Assembly: GCA_003557545.1 (NCBI GenBank)
Contig: PWOD01000230.1
Span: 1 to 19,722 of the forward strand
DNA length: 19,722 bases
DNA from: a bacterium
GTDB taxonomy: Bacteria > T1Sed10-126
Reading direction: 5' to 3'
Shown: piece by piece, positions 12,942 through 19,722 of the stretch
Layout of the letters: every line of letters begins with the position of its first letter
Position numbering within the stretch: the stretch's first letter is position 1
Notes under the pieces: generated by a model
What the model was told of the DNA's origin: nothing
The model's database searches: none
What the model saw: only the letters and a program-made list of their open reading frames with translations
Position numbers and translations under genes: made by a program

Positions 12942-14117
12942 TCAGCTATAACCGGCATTAATCTCAACATAACCCCGGGTTAAATCACAGGTTATGCTGC
13001 GAGCCCGTCCAGCTCCATCTCCCAGGTTTATTTTTATCAGATGATTTTCAACTTTCTCCATCTGTTTTTTTAATTGAGCTTTCGAACCAACCGGCGCGCC
13101 CGACTTAAAAACTACAGTTCCATCGATCTCAATACGTAGAGCTTTCTGATCAAAATCAACCCCGGAGGCACCAATCGATGAGTAAATCCTCCCCCAGTTA
13201 GGGGGGAATTGGTAAAAAGCTGTCTTTACCAGGGGTGACCCGGTAATTTCCTCGGCCACCAGCGCGGCGGCCTGGTCGGACCGGGCACCGTTAACCAAGA
13301 CTTCAATGGTACAACTGGCACCTTCGCCATCACTAACAATTTTGCCGGCAAGCAGTTGAGCCGCCTTCTGAAGGGTTATTTGAAACTCCCGCGAACAGGG
13401 ATGGTCGGCGGTTAGTGGGGTTTTCCCCGGAAGGTTAGCCGCCCAGACTAAAACAGTATCATTAGTAGACATATCACCATCGACAGTAATCTGATTGAAT
13501 GATTGACTGGCGGCCTGAACAAGCTGCTCCTTAAGCCAGCCGGATTCAACCGGATAATCGACAAATAGAAAGGCCAGCATCGTCGCCATCCTGGGGTTAA
13601 TCATACCGGAACCCTTAGCCACACCAAAAATATGAGCCTCCAGACCGGGCATGGGTAAACAGACAGTTTTCGTTCTGGTATCGGTTGTGAGAATTGCCCG
13701 GGAAAACTCAGCGGGATCCCGCTGAAGCTGATCAACCGCGGAGGGTAATGCAGCAGAGATATTTTTTAACGGAAGTCGCCGGCCAATATATCCGGTTGAT
13801 GCAGATAGCACCTGATCAGTTTCAAGATTAAGATGTCGGGCTGTCTCTTCAATTAGCTGCTGATTATCAGCGATCCCATCTTCGCCGGTGGCAGCATTTG
13901 CCACACCGCTATTAACCACCAGAGCGTGAAACTGAGTTTTTAAAGAAAGCTTCTGTTTAGTATCAATAACCGGTGCAGCCGGAAGTTTATTTTCTGTGAA
14001 AACTCCCACAACAGTAGACGGAAATGAACTATAGGCCAGACCCAGATCATATTTGCCGTCACGTTTAACACCAGAGGACACTCCACTCCAGAGAAAATTT
14101 TCAGGATATTTAGCCAT
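12942..14117 (-). CDS. argJ: Glutamate N-acetyltransferase / amino-acid acetyltransferase (ArgJ)
   Basis: ArgJ transfers the acetyl group from N-acetylornithine to glutamate and, in bifunctional forms, uses acetyl-CoA to make N-acetylglutamate, giving the cyclic arginine pathway in the cytoplasm. The 391-residue length is normal. The precursor cleaves itself at the MATML motif: expected cut Ala178/Thr179, with Thr179 as the nucleophile. The flanking KGSGMI and the oxyanion-hole region ASTGYIG (106-112) are present, as are QITVDGDMSTND and SDGEGASC. It starts at 14117 with an AAGGTGAG site and lies 49 bases after argC on the same strand. Whether the enzyme is mono- or bifunctional cannot be read from the sequence. 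No argB, argD or argF is in the window. Confidence 0.95.
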   Translation of the reverse strand: MAKYPENFLWSGVSSGVKRDGKYDLGLAYSSFPSTVVGVFTENKLPAAPVIDTKQKLSLKTQFHALVVNSGVANAATGEDGIADNQQLIEETARHLNLETDQVLSASTGYIGRRLPLKNISAALPSAVDQLQRDPAEFSRAILTTDTRTKTVCLPMPGLEAHIFGVAKGSGMINPRMATMLAFLFVDYPVESGWLKEQLVQAASQSFNQITVDGDMSTNDTVLVWAANLPGKTPLTADHPCSREFQITLQKAAQLLAGKIVSDGEGASCTIEVLVNGARSDQAAALVAEEITGSPLVKTAFYQFPPNWGRIYSSIGASGVDFDQKALRIEIDGTVVFKSGAPVGSKAQLKKQMEKVENHLIKINLGDGAGRARSITCDLTRGYVEINAGYS

Positions 14118-14166
14118 AAAAAACTCACCTTTTCGGGTTGAAAATTAGATTATTTGCGACTGGCCT

Positions 14167-15177
14167 CTACCCGTTAAACAGCCCTGCTGTATCCTCAAAT
14201 CCAAGCATTAAGTTGGCATTCTGTACGGCCTGTGAAGCGGCTCCCTTAAGAAGATTGTCCAGACAGCTGAAAACAACAACAGAGCCTGAATCCTCCACCA
14301 CAGAAATGTCACAAAAGGGAGTTTTAGCGACTGCTTTAATTCCAACCGGTTTATCACGGTAACGTATAATTTTTGAAGAGTTGGCCAGACTCCGGAGAGT
14401 TTTCTGAAGATCAGCCGCCGATTTGGAGGGATTAAGCTTAAAATAAATTGCGGCTTCAATCCCCCGATCAGCCGGGATAATATGGGGAACAAACAGAAGA
14501 TCCAGATGAGGATTTGACGAATGGGCAACGATCTCCGGTTGATGGCGGTGGACAGCCACCTTATAGGGTTTGATTTCTTGATTACAATTAATAAAGCTGG
14601 TCGCTTCAAGCGGTTTACGACCGGCTCCTGTGAGTCCTGATTTAGCATCAACAAAGACCGGGCCGGCGATTAAATCCGCTTTCAGCAGGCTGATAAGAGG
14701 TAACAAAACTGCAGTAGCATAGCAGCCGGGATTAGCGACGAGCTTAGCCGGTTTTATCTGGTTGAAATTATGTTCAACCAATCCATAAACTGCAGACTGT
14801 AAATTATCAGGATCAGAATGTTTAACCCCGTAAGCCGACTCAAACAGCTCAACCGTCGGCAATCTATAGTCCGCAGCCAGATCGACTACAAGAGTTTTGG
14901 ATAGGTCAATTTTGGAAACTATCTCCATCGACACGGTATGTGGAACTGCCAGAAAAAGCAGATCAAGTCGAGAAATAGGATCAAACTCAAGAGGTTCACA
15001 GGTAAGATCTACAAGATTTTTAAACCGGGGATAAATATCTGCGAAAGGCTGTCCGGCAAAGCTCCGAGATGCAAGATATGAGAGGTCGATATGGGGATGC
15101 CGATTTAATATCTCGACCAGTTCGGCCCCGGCCAACCCTGTTGCACCAACAACCCCTGCCTGCGGGGAAGAAGTCAT
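14167..15177 (-). CDS. argC: N-acetyl-gamma-glutamyl-phosphate reductase (ArgC)
   Basis: ArgC reduces N-acetylglutamyl phosphate with NADPH in arginine synthesis. The 336-residue protein has the nucleotide motif GATGLAG at 11-17, a DLAADYRL segment, the catalytic ANPGCYAT with Cys152, and SGLTGAGRKP. The catalytic-base region (VHRHQPEI) and VPHIIPADRGI follow. The ATG lies three bases after the rpsI stop and I see no ribosome binding site in front of it, so translation is probably coupled to S9. That makes arginine synthesis part of a ribosomal-protein transcript here, which is unusual. argJ follows. No arginine-repressor-like operator is visible upstream. Confidence 0.95.
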   Translation of the reverse strand: MTSSPQAGVVGATGLAGAELVEILNRHPHIDLSYLASRSFAGQPFADIYPRFKNLVDLTCEPLEFDPISRLDLLFLAVPHTVSMEIVSKIDLSKTLVVDLAADYRLPTVELFESAYGVKHSDPDNLQSAVYGLVEHNFNQIKPAKLVANPGCYATAVLLPLISLLKADLIAGPVFVDAKSGLTGAGRKPLEATSFINCNQEIKPYKVAVHRHQPEIVAHSSNPHLDLLFVPHIIPADRGIEAAIYFKLNPSKSAADLQKTLRSLANSSKIIRYRDKPVGIKAVAKTPFCDISVVEDSGSVVVFSCLDNLLKGAASQAVQNANLMLGFEDTAGLFNG

Positions 15178-15180
15178 GAT

Positions 15181-15705
15181 TTAACGTTTAGAAACCTGAG
15201 GTTTAGAACGTGCACCGGGCTGGTTGATCTTTTTCCGTTCAACTTTACGATCATCACGGGTCAACTGACCGGCTGAATGTAATGGGGGTCGGGCATTAGC
15301 ATCCATTTCAACGAGGGCACGAGCAAGTCCAAGCTTCAAAGCCCCCGACTGTCCGGTTTTTCCCCCGCCTGTCAAACTGGCAGTCAGATCGATCTTTTCC
15401 TCAAACCCCAAACAGGATAGAGGCTCAAGCGCATCTATGACCCAGCGCGCACGATTGTCAAAATAATTTTCAAGCTCATAACCATTCACCGTGTGATTAC
15501 CACTGCCGGCGGTAATCCAGACACGGGCTATTGAACGTTTGCGACGACCGGTTCCATAAAATTTTCCCTCCTGCTTAACAATCGGATCAACCGGTTTTTC
15601 CTCTTCAATTACTTCTTCAGCTGTTTCTTCAGCTGCTTCCTCAAGACTATCATTCAACTCTTCCAACCGCTCTTCAACGACCTGATTTTTTTCCTCTTCA
15701 ACCAT
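15181..15705 (-). CDS. rpsI: 30S ribosomal protein S9 with acidic N-terminal extension
   Basis: A small-subunit protein at the head whose C-terminal tail reaches the P-site tRNA. The S9 core runs from about residue 48 (FYGTGRRKRSIARVW) through GGGKTGQSGALKLGLARAL to DDRKVERKK. Usual length is about 130; this one has 174, with an extra 45 residues at the N-terminus in which 17 of the first 37 are Glu or Asp. The extension is in frame behind a GGAGG-type site (TGGAGGAAAACA), so it is probably real. The C-terminal tail also departs from the family: where most have K-Y-G-x-K-K-A-R before QFSKR, this one reads INQPGARSKPQVSKR, keeping the final SKR. Gene order after rplM is standard. Confidence 0.95.
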   Translation of the reverse strand: MVEEEKNQVVEERLEELNDSLEEAAEETAEEVIEEEKPVDPIVKQEGKFYGTGRRKRSIARVWITAGSGNHTVNGYELENYFDNRARWVIDALEPLSCLGFEEKIDLTASLTGGGKTGQSGALKLGLARALVEMDANARPPLHSAGQLTRDDRKVERKKINQPGARSKPQVSKR

Positions 15706-15741
15706 TGTTTTCCTCCATTTTATACTGAGCTATCAATCCAC

Positions 15742-15777
15742 AAAAATAACGTGGTAGGCCAACAACTTACCAACGTT
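15742..15777 (-). terminator. Attenuator- or terminator-like hairpin between rplM and rpsI
   Basis: On the minus strand AACGTTGGTA (15768-15777) can pair with TACCACGTT (15748-15756) as nine pairs with one bulged base, around an 11-base loop. An ATTTTTG stretch follows. This resembles a weak terminator and might lower rpsI-argC-argJ relative to rplM, or act in RNA processing. Confidence 0.4.
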
Positions 15778-15785
15778 CTGTTTCG

Positions 15786-16235
15786 TTATACCGTATCCTT
15801 TTCCCAATCATAGGGAATCGGTTGCTGAGCCTGCTGTTGATGTTCAGCACCGGAATAAACCCGCAAATGCTTAAGTATTTTAGCCCGCAAACGATTTCGG
15901 GGCAACATTCTTTTGACCGCAAGGGTCACCAACTTTTCCGGATTATTTTCTCTTAAATCACCCATTGAGGTAGATTTTAATCCTCCAATAAAGCCGGAGT
16001 GCTGGTGATAAAACTCATCGGTTGCCTTATTACCGGTCAGTTTAACTTTTCCCGCATTAATTACCACTACTCCATCTCCACAATCAAGGTGCGGAGTGAA
16101 TTCCGGTTTGTTTTTGCCACGTAACACAGTCGCAACGCGGGTGGCCAGGCGACCCAGTGCTTTGTCCTCCGCATCAAAAATAACCCAGCGTCTTTCATCC
16201 GGTTTAATTTTAGGTATATATGTTTTTTGACTCAT
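15786..16235 (-). CDS. rplM: 50S ribosomal protein L13
   Basis: An early-assembling large-subunit protein. The recognisable segments are WVIFDAEDKALGRLAT, the DGVVVINAGKVKLTGNKA segment, a GLK motif, VKRMLPRNRL and LKHLRVYSGAEH. The open frame extends upstream to 16268, but that part translates the ribosome binding site; the start at 16235 has GGAGGA six bases upstream and gives 149 residues, near the usual 142-148. The C-terminus has a Gln-rich stretch (HQQQAQQP). It follows truA by 57 bases and precedes rpsI, the standard pair. Confidence 0.96.
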   Translation of the reverse strand: MSQKTYIPKIKPDERRWVIFDAEDKALGRLATRVATVLRGKNKPEFTPHLDCGDGVVVINAGKVKLTGNKATDEFYHQHSGFIGGLKSTSMGDLRENNPEKLVTLAVKRMLPRNRLRAKILKHLRVYSGAEHQQQAQQPIPYDWEKDTV

Positions 16236-16292
16236 AGTAAATCCTCCAGTGACCTTCAGCTCAAACATATGCCGTTCGAGACCGTTAGCTGT

Positions 16293-17120
16293 TTAAAAAT
16301 ATTTAGCTTGGTTTAATCTATCAACTTGCTGCTTTGCCTGCATGAAATTCAGGGTCAAATCTGTTGAATGATAGAAAACTCTCAACAGATAACAGCCCTG
16401 TGGTGGCGCGGGTTTTAACGAATGTTTAGACTGACCAACCAGCTCAACCAGCTGTTCAAAAGAGCAGTTACCAACTGCAACTTCACGAACAGCACGCGCT
16501 ACTGAGCGAACCATCTTATAACGAAAGCTTCTGGCTCCTACCACCAGCCAGCACTGACCGGGATAAGTTAGTAGCTGCAACTTTAACGGCCAGTTTTCTG
16601 CCTGAAAGGTTGAGCCGCCCGATCCAGAAAAAATTCTGGTTGGGACACCACCGTCAAGAAATTCAACTGCCCGAGCAGCCCGGTTAACATTGAATTGACG
16701 ATTAACCCAACCACAAGGCTCAGAAAAAAGCCGGGACAGGGATCTATTCATCTGAATAAATCTATATCCATAAAATCTTCCCAGAGCTGAATGGCGAGCA
16801 TCGAACTGCCGGCTAACCGGAACAATTCTCAACAACTTAACAGCCCGGTTCCGAGTGTAACTATTAAATATCTTTAGCCAGTCATCCGGTCCGGTTGTCA
16901 GCTTTCTAAGGTGCGATTCTGCCAGAGAAAAATGAAACGGCTGACAGACAGCATGAACTCCGCGATCGGTTCTACCCGCAGGATAAATTTTTAAAGAACA
17001 ATCAAGCAGCTCTCCCAGCAGTCGTTCGATCAGTCCCTGAACTGTGGGTTTATCTGCCTGTTTTTGAAAACCATAATATTTACTGCCGTTATAAGCACAA
17101 TCAACACGATACCTGGCCAT
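16293..17120 (-). CDS. truA: tRNA pseudouridine(38-40) synthase TruA
   Basis: TruA isomerises uridines 38-40 in tRNA anticodon stems. The 275-residue protein has YNGSKYYGFQKQ, the catalytic AGRTDRGVHA with Asp52, an ARHSALGRFYGYRF segment, FRYKMVRSVARAVREVAVG and the APPQGCYLLRV ending. It is slightly longer than the usual 245-260 because of a C-terminal extension of about 25 residues. It sits between rplQ and rplM, its normal Firmicutes location. The ECF-transporter ATPase and permease genes that usually stand between rplQ and truA are missing; only 20 bases separate the two. Confidence 0.94.
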   Translation of the reverse strand: MARYRVDCAYNGSKYYGFQKQADKPTVQGLIERLLGELLDCSLKIYPAGRTDRGVHAVCQPFHFSLAESHLRKLTTGPDDWLKIFNSYTRNRAVKLLRIVPVSRQFDARHSALGRFYGYRFIQMNRSLSRLFSEPCGWVNRQFNVNRAARAVEFLDGGVPTRIFSGSGGSTFQAENWPLKLQLLTYPGQCWLVVGARSFRYKMVRSVARAVREVAVGNCSFEQLVELVGQSKHSLKPAPPQGCYLLRVFYHSTDLTLNFMQAKQQVDRLNQAKYF

Positions 17121-17140
17121 TATTTCAGCCGGCCCGGGAA

Positions 17141-17494
17141 CTACCCAACAAACTCAATCAGCGCCCGTGGCGCTCCATCACCCTTACGATGATCCAGTTT
17201 CAGGATACGTGTATAACCACCCGGCCGTTCAACATAGCGAGGACCGATCTTTTCAAACAACTTTTTAACTGCCAGATCATTATTCAGCCGCCGTTTAATC
17301 AGACGACGATTATGAACAGTATCCTCACCTGCGCGGGTTATAATTTTTTCGATGTAAGGACGCAATTCCTTAGCCTTAGCGATTGTAGTTATAATCTGTT
17401 CTTCACGAATCAGGTTACAACTAAGCTGCCGCAGCGTAGCTTTTCGATGTGCTGCATCCCTGTTTAATTTTCTTCCTTTTTTCCGATGTTTCAC
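17141..17494 (-). CDS. rplQ: 50S ribosomal protein L17
   Basis: A 117-residue large-subunit protein of normal length. It begins MKHRKKGRKLNRDAAHRKA and has LRQLSCNLIREEQIITTIAKAKELRPYIEK, the family core, plus the C-terminal GGYTRILKLDHRKGDGAP segment. It overlaps the end of rpoA by four bases, so translation is probably coupled. Confidence 0.97.
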   Translation of the reverse strand: MKHRKKGRKLNRDAAHRKATLRQLSCNLIREEQIITTIAKAKELRPYIEKIITRAGEDTVHNRRLIKRRLNNDLAVKKLFEKIGPRYVERPGGYTRILKLDHRKGDGAPRALIEFVG

Positions 17495-18534
17495 TCTTCT
17501 GCCTCCTGTTGTTCATCGCGGTCGATCTGTTCAACCAGGTAACTTACATCCTTCATACCCAGTTTGAGACCAAACTCGGCCAATTTTTCGAGAATCTCTT
17601 CCAGAGATTTTTTACCGAAGTTACGAGTCTCGAGCATCTCATCTTCAGTTTTGCTGACCAGATCGCCGAGAATTTCAATGTCTGCGTTCTTCAAACAGTT
17701 TCTCGACCGAACCGAAAGCTCCAACTCATCAATAGGAGTACTGAGCACCTCTTTAAGCTTCTCCTCCTCAGGAGAAAGACCTTTTTCTTCAGTTTCTATC
17801 TCGGTTTCTTCAAAATTAATGAAATATTGAAAATGTTCTTTAAGTATCTTTCCAGAGTGACCAATTGCATCCCGGGGGGTAATGCTGCCATCCGTCCAGA
17901 CCTCAATTACCAGACGGTCATAATCAGTCATCTGACCAACCCGGGTATCCTCGACCAGATAATTAACCTTCTGAATCGGAGAATAGAGAGCATCAATCGG
18001 AATAATACCTTTGGATCGGCTCTCCGACTTAGTAACTTCATCAACTCCCTGGTAGCCTCGCCCTTTTTCAATCGTTAATTCAAGGGTAAGTTCGCCATCT
18101 TCACAAATATTGGCTATCTCATGTTCAGGATTAAGAACTTTAATCCCTTCAACGTCCTGCAGATCTTCACCCGTAAGAACCACCGGACCCTGCTTTTCAA
18201 TCTCAACCGTTACCTTACTCTGCTCATCACCAATATCAAGTTTCAGCTCCTTGAGATTAAGCAGAATATCGACACCATCTTCCTGCACGCCGGGCAAGCC
18301 AACAAATTCGTGTGGAACGTCACCTTCAGCCGTTTTAATTTTCACACCGGTAATTGCGGAACCGGTAATTGATGAAAGCAAAACCCGCCGGAGACTATTA
18401 CCGACTGTGTCACCAAAGCCAGGTTCAAAAGGTTCAATTGCAAACTTGCCATAATCATCGGTTTCCGAAGCATCTAACTCATCAATCGTTTTAGGCAAGA
18501 CAATGTCTTTCATAATACTCTTAGTATTTGCCAT
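17491..18534 (-). CDS. rpoA: DNA-directed RNA polymerase subunit alpha
   Basis: Alpha dimerises to nucleate RNA polymerase and, through its C-terminal domain, contacts UP elements and activators. The N-terminal domain carries YGKFAIEPFEPGFGDTVGNSLRRVLLSSI, and the C-terminal domain has LSVRSRNCLKNADIEILGDL and FGKKSLEEILEKLAEFGLKLG. At 347 residues it is about 30 longer than usual. The extra length is a short N-terminal addition (ANTKSIMKD) and an acidic tail of about 20 residues (VSYLVEQIDRDEQQEAEE). The interdomain linker is also strongly acidic. These features suggest a high-salt cytoplasm. The start has a GGGGG-type site eight bases upstream. Confidence 0.97.
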   Translation of the reverse strand: MANTKSIMKDIVLPKTIDELDASETDDYGKFAIEPFEPGFGDTVGNSLRRVLLSSITGSAITGVKIKTAEGDVPHEFVGLPGVQEDGVDILLNLKELKLDIGDEQSKVTVEIEKQGPVVLTGEDLQDVEGIKVLNPEHEIANICEDGELTLELTIEKGRGYQGVDEVTKSESRSKGIIPIDALYSPIQKVNYLVEDTRVGQMTDYDRLVIEVWTDGSITPRDAIGHSGKILKEHFQYFINFEETEIETEEKGLSPEEEKLKEVLSTPIDELELSVRSRNCLKNADIEILGDLVSKTEDEMLETRNFGKKSLEEILEKLAEFGLKLGMKDVSYLVEQIDRDEQQEAEE

Positions 18535-18561
18535 AGGAATAACCCCCTGCTATTTCAGAAA

Positions 18562-19191
18562 TTATTTTGAATAAAGTTCAACAATTAGCTGTTCTTCAAA
18601 TTCTATCTCATCAACATCAGACCGCTCCGGGTCACGAAGAACCGTCCCACGAACCCGTTCGGCGTCCAGATCAAGCCAACCTTTAAGACCACGCTGTTTG
18701 GCTAACGAGGTATATTTTTTCACCTCGGTATTTTCCCGCATCTTCTCGGTTGTTTCTATAACATCGCCCTTATCAACCAGGTAGGAAGCCACATCAACAC
18801 GACCTCCATTTACCAGGATATGCCCCTGATTAATAAACTGCCGGGCCTGGGCACGGCTACCTGCTATACCCAGACGCCATACGACATTATCCAACCGTGA
18901 TTCGAGAATCACAAGTAGATTTTCACCGGTGATTCCGTGCTGCTGGTCGGCCTGTTTAAAAATCTTTCTAAACTGAGCTTCCAGCACGCCATAGGTTCTT
19001 TTCATCTTCTGTTTTTCACGCAACTGAATAGCGTATTCAGAGGGTCTTCCATAACGAAATGTCCGCTCACCAGGGGGAAAACGGCGCTGTTCCATAGCAC
19101 ATTTGGAAGTCCTGCACCTTTCTCCCTTTAGATATAATTTCTGATCTTCACGTCTGCAAAGACGACAAACCGGTCCAGTATAACGTGCCAT
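18562..19191 (-). CDS. rpsD: 30S ribosomal protein S4
   Basis: Primary 16S rRNA-binding protein that nucleates 30S assembly and often acts as a translational repressor of this operon. The 209-residue protein is the zinc-containing (C+) type, with Cys9, Cys12, Cys26 and Cys31. The S4 RNA-binding domain follows (ESRLDNVVWRLGIAGSRAQARQFINQGHILVNG). It lies between rpsK and rpoA, as in clostridia and Halanaerobiales; in Bacillus it is elsewhere. Length is normal. Confidence 0.97.
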   Translation of the reverse strand: MARYTGPVCRLCRREDQKLYLKGERCRTSKCAMEQRRFPPGERTFRYGRPSEYAIQLREKQKMKRTYGVLEAQFRKIFKQADQQHGITGENLLVILESRLDNVVWRLGIAGSRAQARQFINQGHILVNGGRVDVASYLVDKGDVIETTEKMRENTEVKKYTSLAKQRGLKGWLDLDAERVRGTVLRDPERSDVDEIEFEEQLIVELYSK

Positions 19192-19243
19192 AATTATCCA
19201 ACACTCCAGATTCTAAAAAATATTTGCCTGTTATTCCCCAATT

Positions 19244-19606
19244 TTACAACCGCCGTCGTTTGGCCTGTTTACAGCCATTATGTGGTTTGGGGGTAACATC
19301 TTTTATCTCAGTAATTTTCAGATCGATTGTTTCAAATGCTCGCACAGCCGCTTCCCGACCGCTCCCCGGCCCTTTAACGTAGACCGTAAGCGAGGTCACG
19401 CCCATATCTTTGGCTTTGTTACCACAATCTTCAGCCGCCAGCTGAGCAGCGTAGGGAGTACCCTTTCGGGTTCCTGAAAAACCAATTGCTCCGCCACTCG
19501 ATGTGGTCAGGGTATTACCCGATGTATCACTGATAGTGATTACGGTGTTGTTGTAGGTGGACCTGATATGTGCCACCGCGTGTGCTTCTGCCTTTTTTTT
19601 AGCCAT
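19244..19606 (-). CDS. rpsK: 30S ribosomal protein S11
   Basis: A platform protein of the small subunit. The 120-residue sequence has AHIRSTYNNTVITISDTSGN, a GFSGTRKGTPYAAQLAAE segment, VKGPGSGREAAVRAFE and the C-terminal DVTPKPHNGCKQAKRRRL; the Asn-Gly in PHNGC is the usual isoaspartate site. It is slightly short of the usual 127-130 at its N-terminus. The start follows an AGGAGG site. About 70 bases separate it from rpsM. Confidence 0.97.
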   Translation of the reverse strand: MAKKKAEAHAVAHIRSTYNNTVITISDTSGNTLTTSSGGAIGFSGTRKGTPYAAQLAAEDCGNKAKDMGVTSLTVYVKGPGSGREAAVRAFETIDLKITEIKDVTPKPHNGCKQAKRRRL

Positions 19607-19676
19607 ACTAACCTCCTGATTTTGAAAAAAATTACACTATTTAAAAGATTGAAATTAACTCAAATTGGGTGATAGA

Positions 19677-19722
19677 TCAGGTCGGTGCTGGTGCCGAACT
19701 TTTGCCTGCAACCGTCTTTCTC
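19677..19722 (-). CDS. rpsM: 30S ribosomal protein S13, C-terminal end (partial)
   Basis: Only the last 14 residues lie in the window: RKTVAGKSSAPAPT, ending with TGA at 19677-19679. RKTVAGK is the typical S13 C-terminal motif, and the position directly before rpsK is standard. The Ser/Pro/Ala end is a little longer than in many S13 proteins. Confidence 0.85.
   Translation of the reverse strand, partial: RKTVAGKSSAPAPT

Noticed and set aside
16236-16292. Known-type L13 leader motif before rplM
   Set aside because: Only a 5-base CAGCT/AGCTG pairing is visible; not enough to claim a structured autoregulatory leader.
1-19722. CRISPR arrays, complete insertion sequences, rRNA genes or a replication origin
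   Set aside because: No regular direct-repeat array, no transposase gene, no rRNA-like sequence and no DnaA-box cluster was seen on either strand.

Overview
The window looks like a chromosomal segment of an anaerobic, probably halophilic Firmicute. This rests on the ribosomal gene order rpsM-rpsK-rpsD-rpoA-rplQ-truA-rplM-rpsI, a four-cysteine S4, strong AGGAGG-type ribosome binding sites, the many oxygen-sensitive Fe-S and ferredoxin-type proteins, and strongly acidic tails on S9 and RpoA. A Halanaerobiales-like host is my best guess; it is an inference, not a match.

Layout. (1) 1-1165, plus strand: the end of an ABC permease and its ATPase, of the molybdate/tungstate or related oxyanion class. 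(2) 1240-6922, minus strand: nine tightly packed genes (DUF5320, a NifX/MTH1175-like protein with a Gly/Arg-rich tail, a DUF134 regulator, a second NifX-like protein, two ParA/Mrp-type ATPases each with two inserted 4Fe-4S motifs, DUF4213/DUF364, a metallo-beta-lactamase-fold protein, and a cysteine-desulfidase/UPF0597 homologue with a short C-terminus). A promoter with a perfect TATAAT box, overlapped by a 20-bp perfect palindrome, lies at 7016-7060. (3) 7279-8275, plus strand: a phospholipase-D-family gene broken by two single-base deletions in homopolymers and lacking its second half. (4) 8276-11400: tRNA-Asp(GTC), a DUF2784 membrane protein, a secreted thioredoxin-like/erythromycin-esterase fusion, tRNA-Ile(GAT) and several hairpins. 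(5) 11404-12905: a PD-(D/E)XK nuclease with Cas4/AddB-type Fe-S cysteines, tail-to-tail with a PerR-like regulator that has its own operator-like repeat. (6) 12942-19722, minus strand: the 3' part of the alpha ribosomal operon, then truA, rplM and rpsI, followed directly by argC and argJ.

The most interesting block is region 2. It resembles the orange-protein (ORP)/MTH1175 type of locus known from sulfate reducers and other anaerobes: small NifX-fold cofactor-binding proteins plus a pair of ferredoxin-containing MinD/Mrp ATPases. Here it is extended by a likely sulfide-releasing enzyme, a DUF364 putative metal-chelating protein, a metallo-hydrolase and a DUF134 regulator, and it faces an oxyanion transporter. 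A coherent inference is a regulated module that builds or handles a metal-sulfur (possibly Mo- or W-containing) cofactor. No enzyme in the window proves the metal.

The second notable item is the exported protein at 9197-10849, which joins a CPFC thioredoxin-like domain to a complete erythromycin-esterase-like domain. The rest is housekeeping with some local oddities: an S9 protein with a 45-residue acidic extension and an altered C-terminal tail, no ECF-transporter genes between rplQ and truA, and arginine genes appended to a ribosomal operon.
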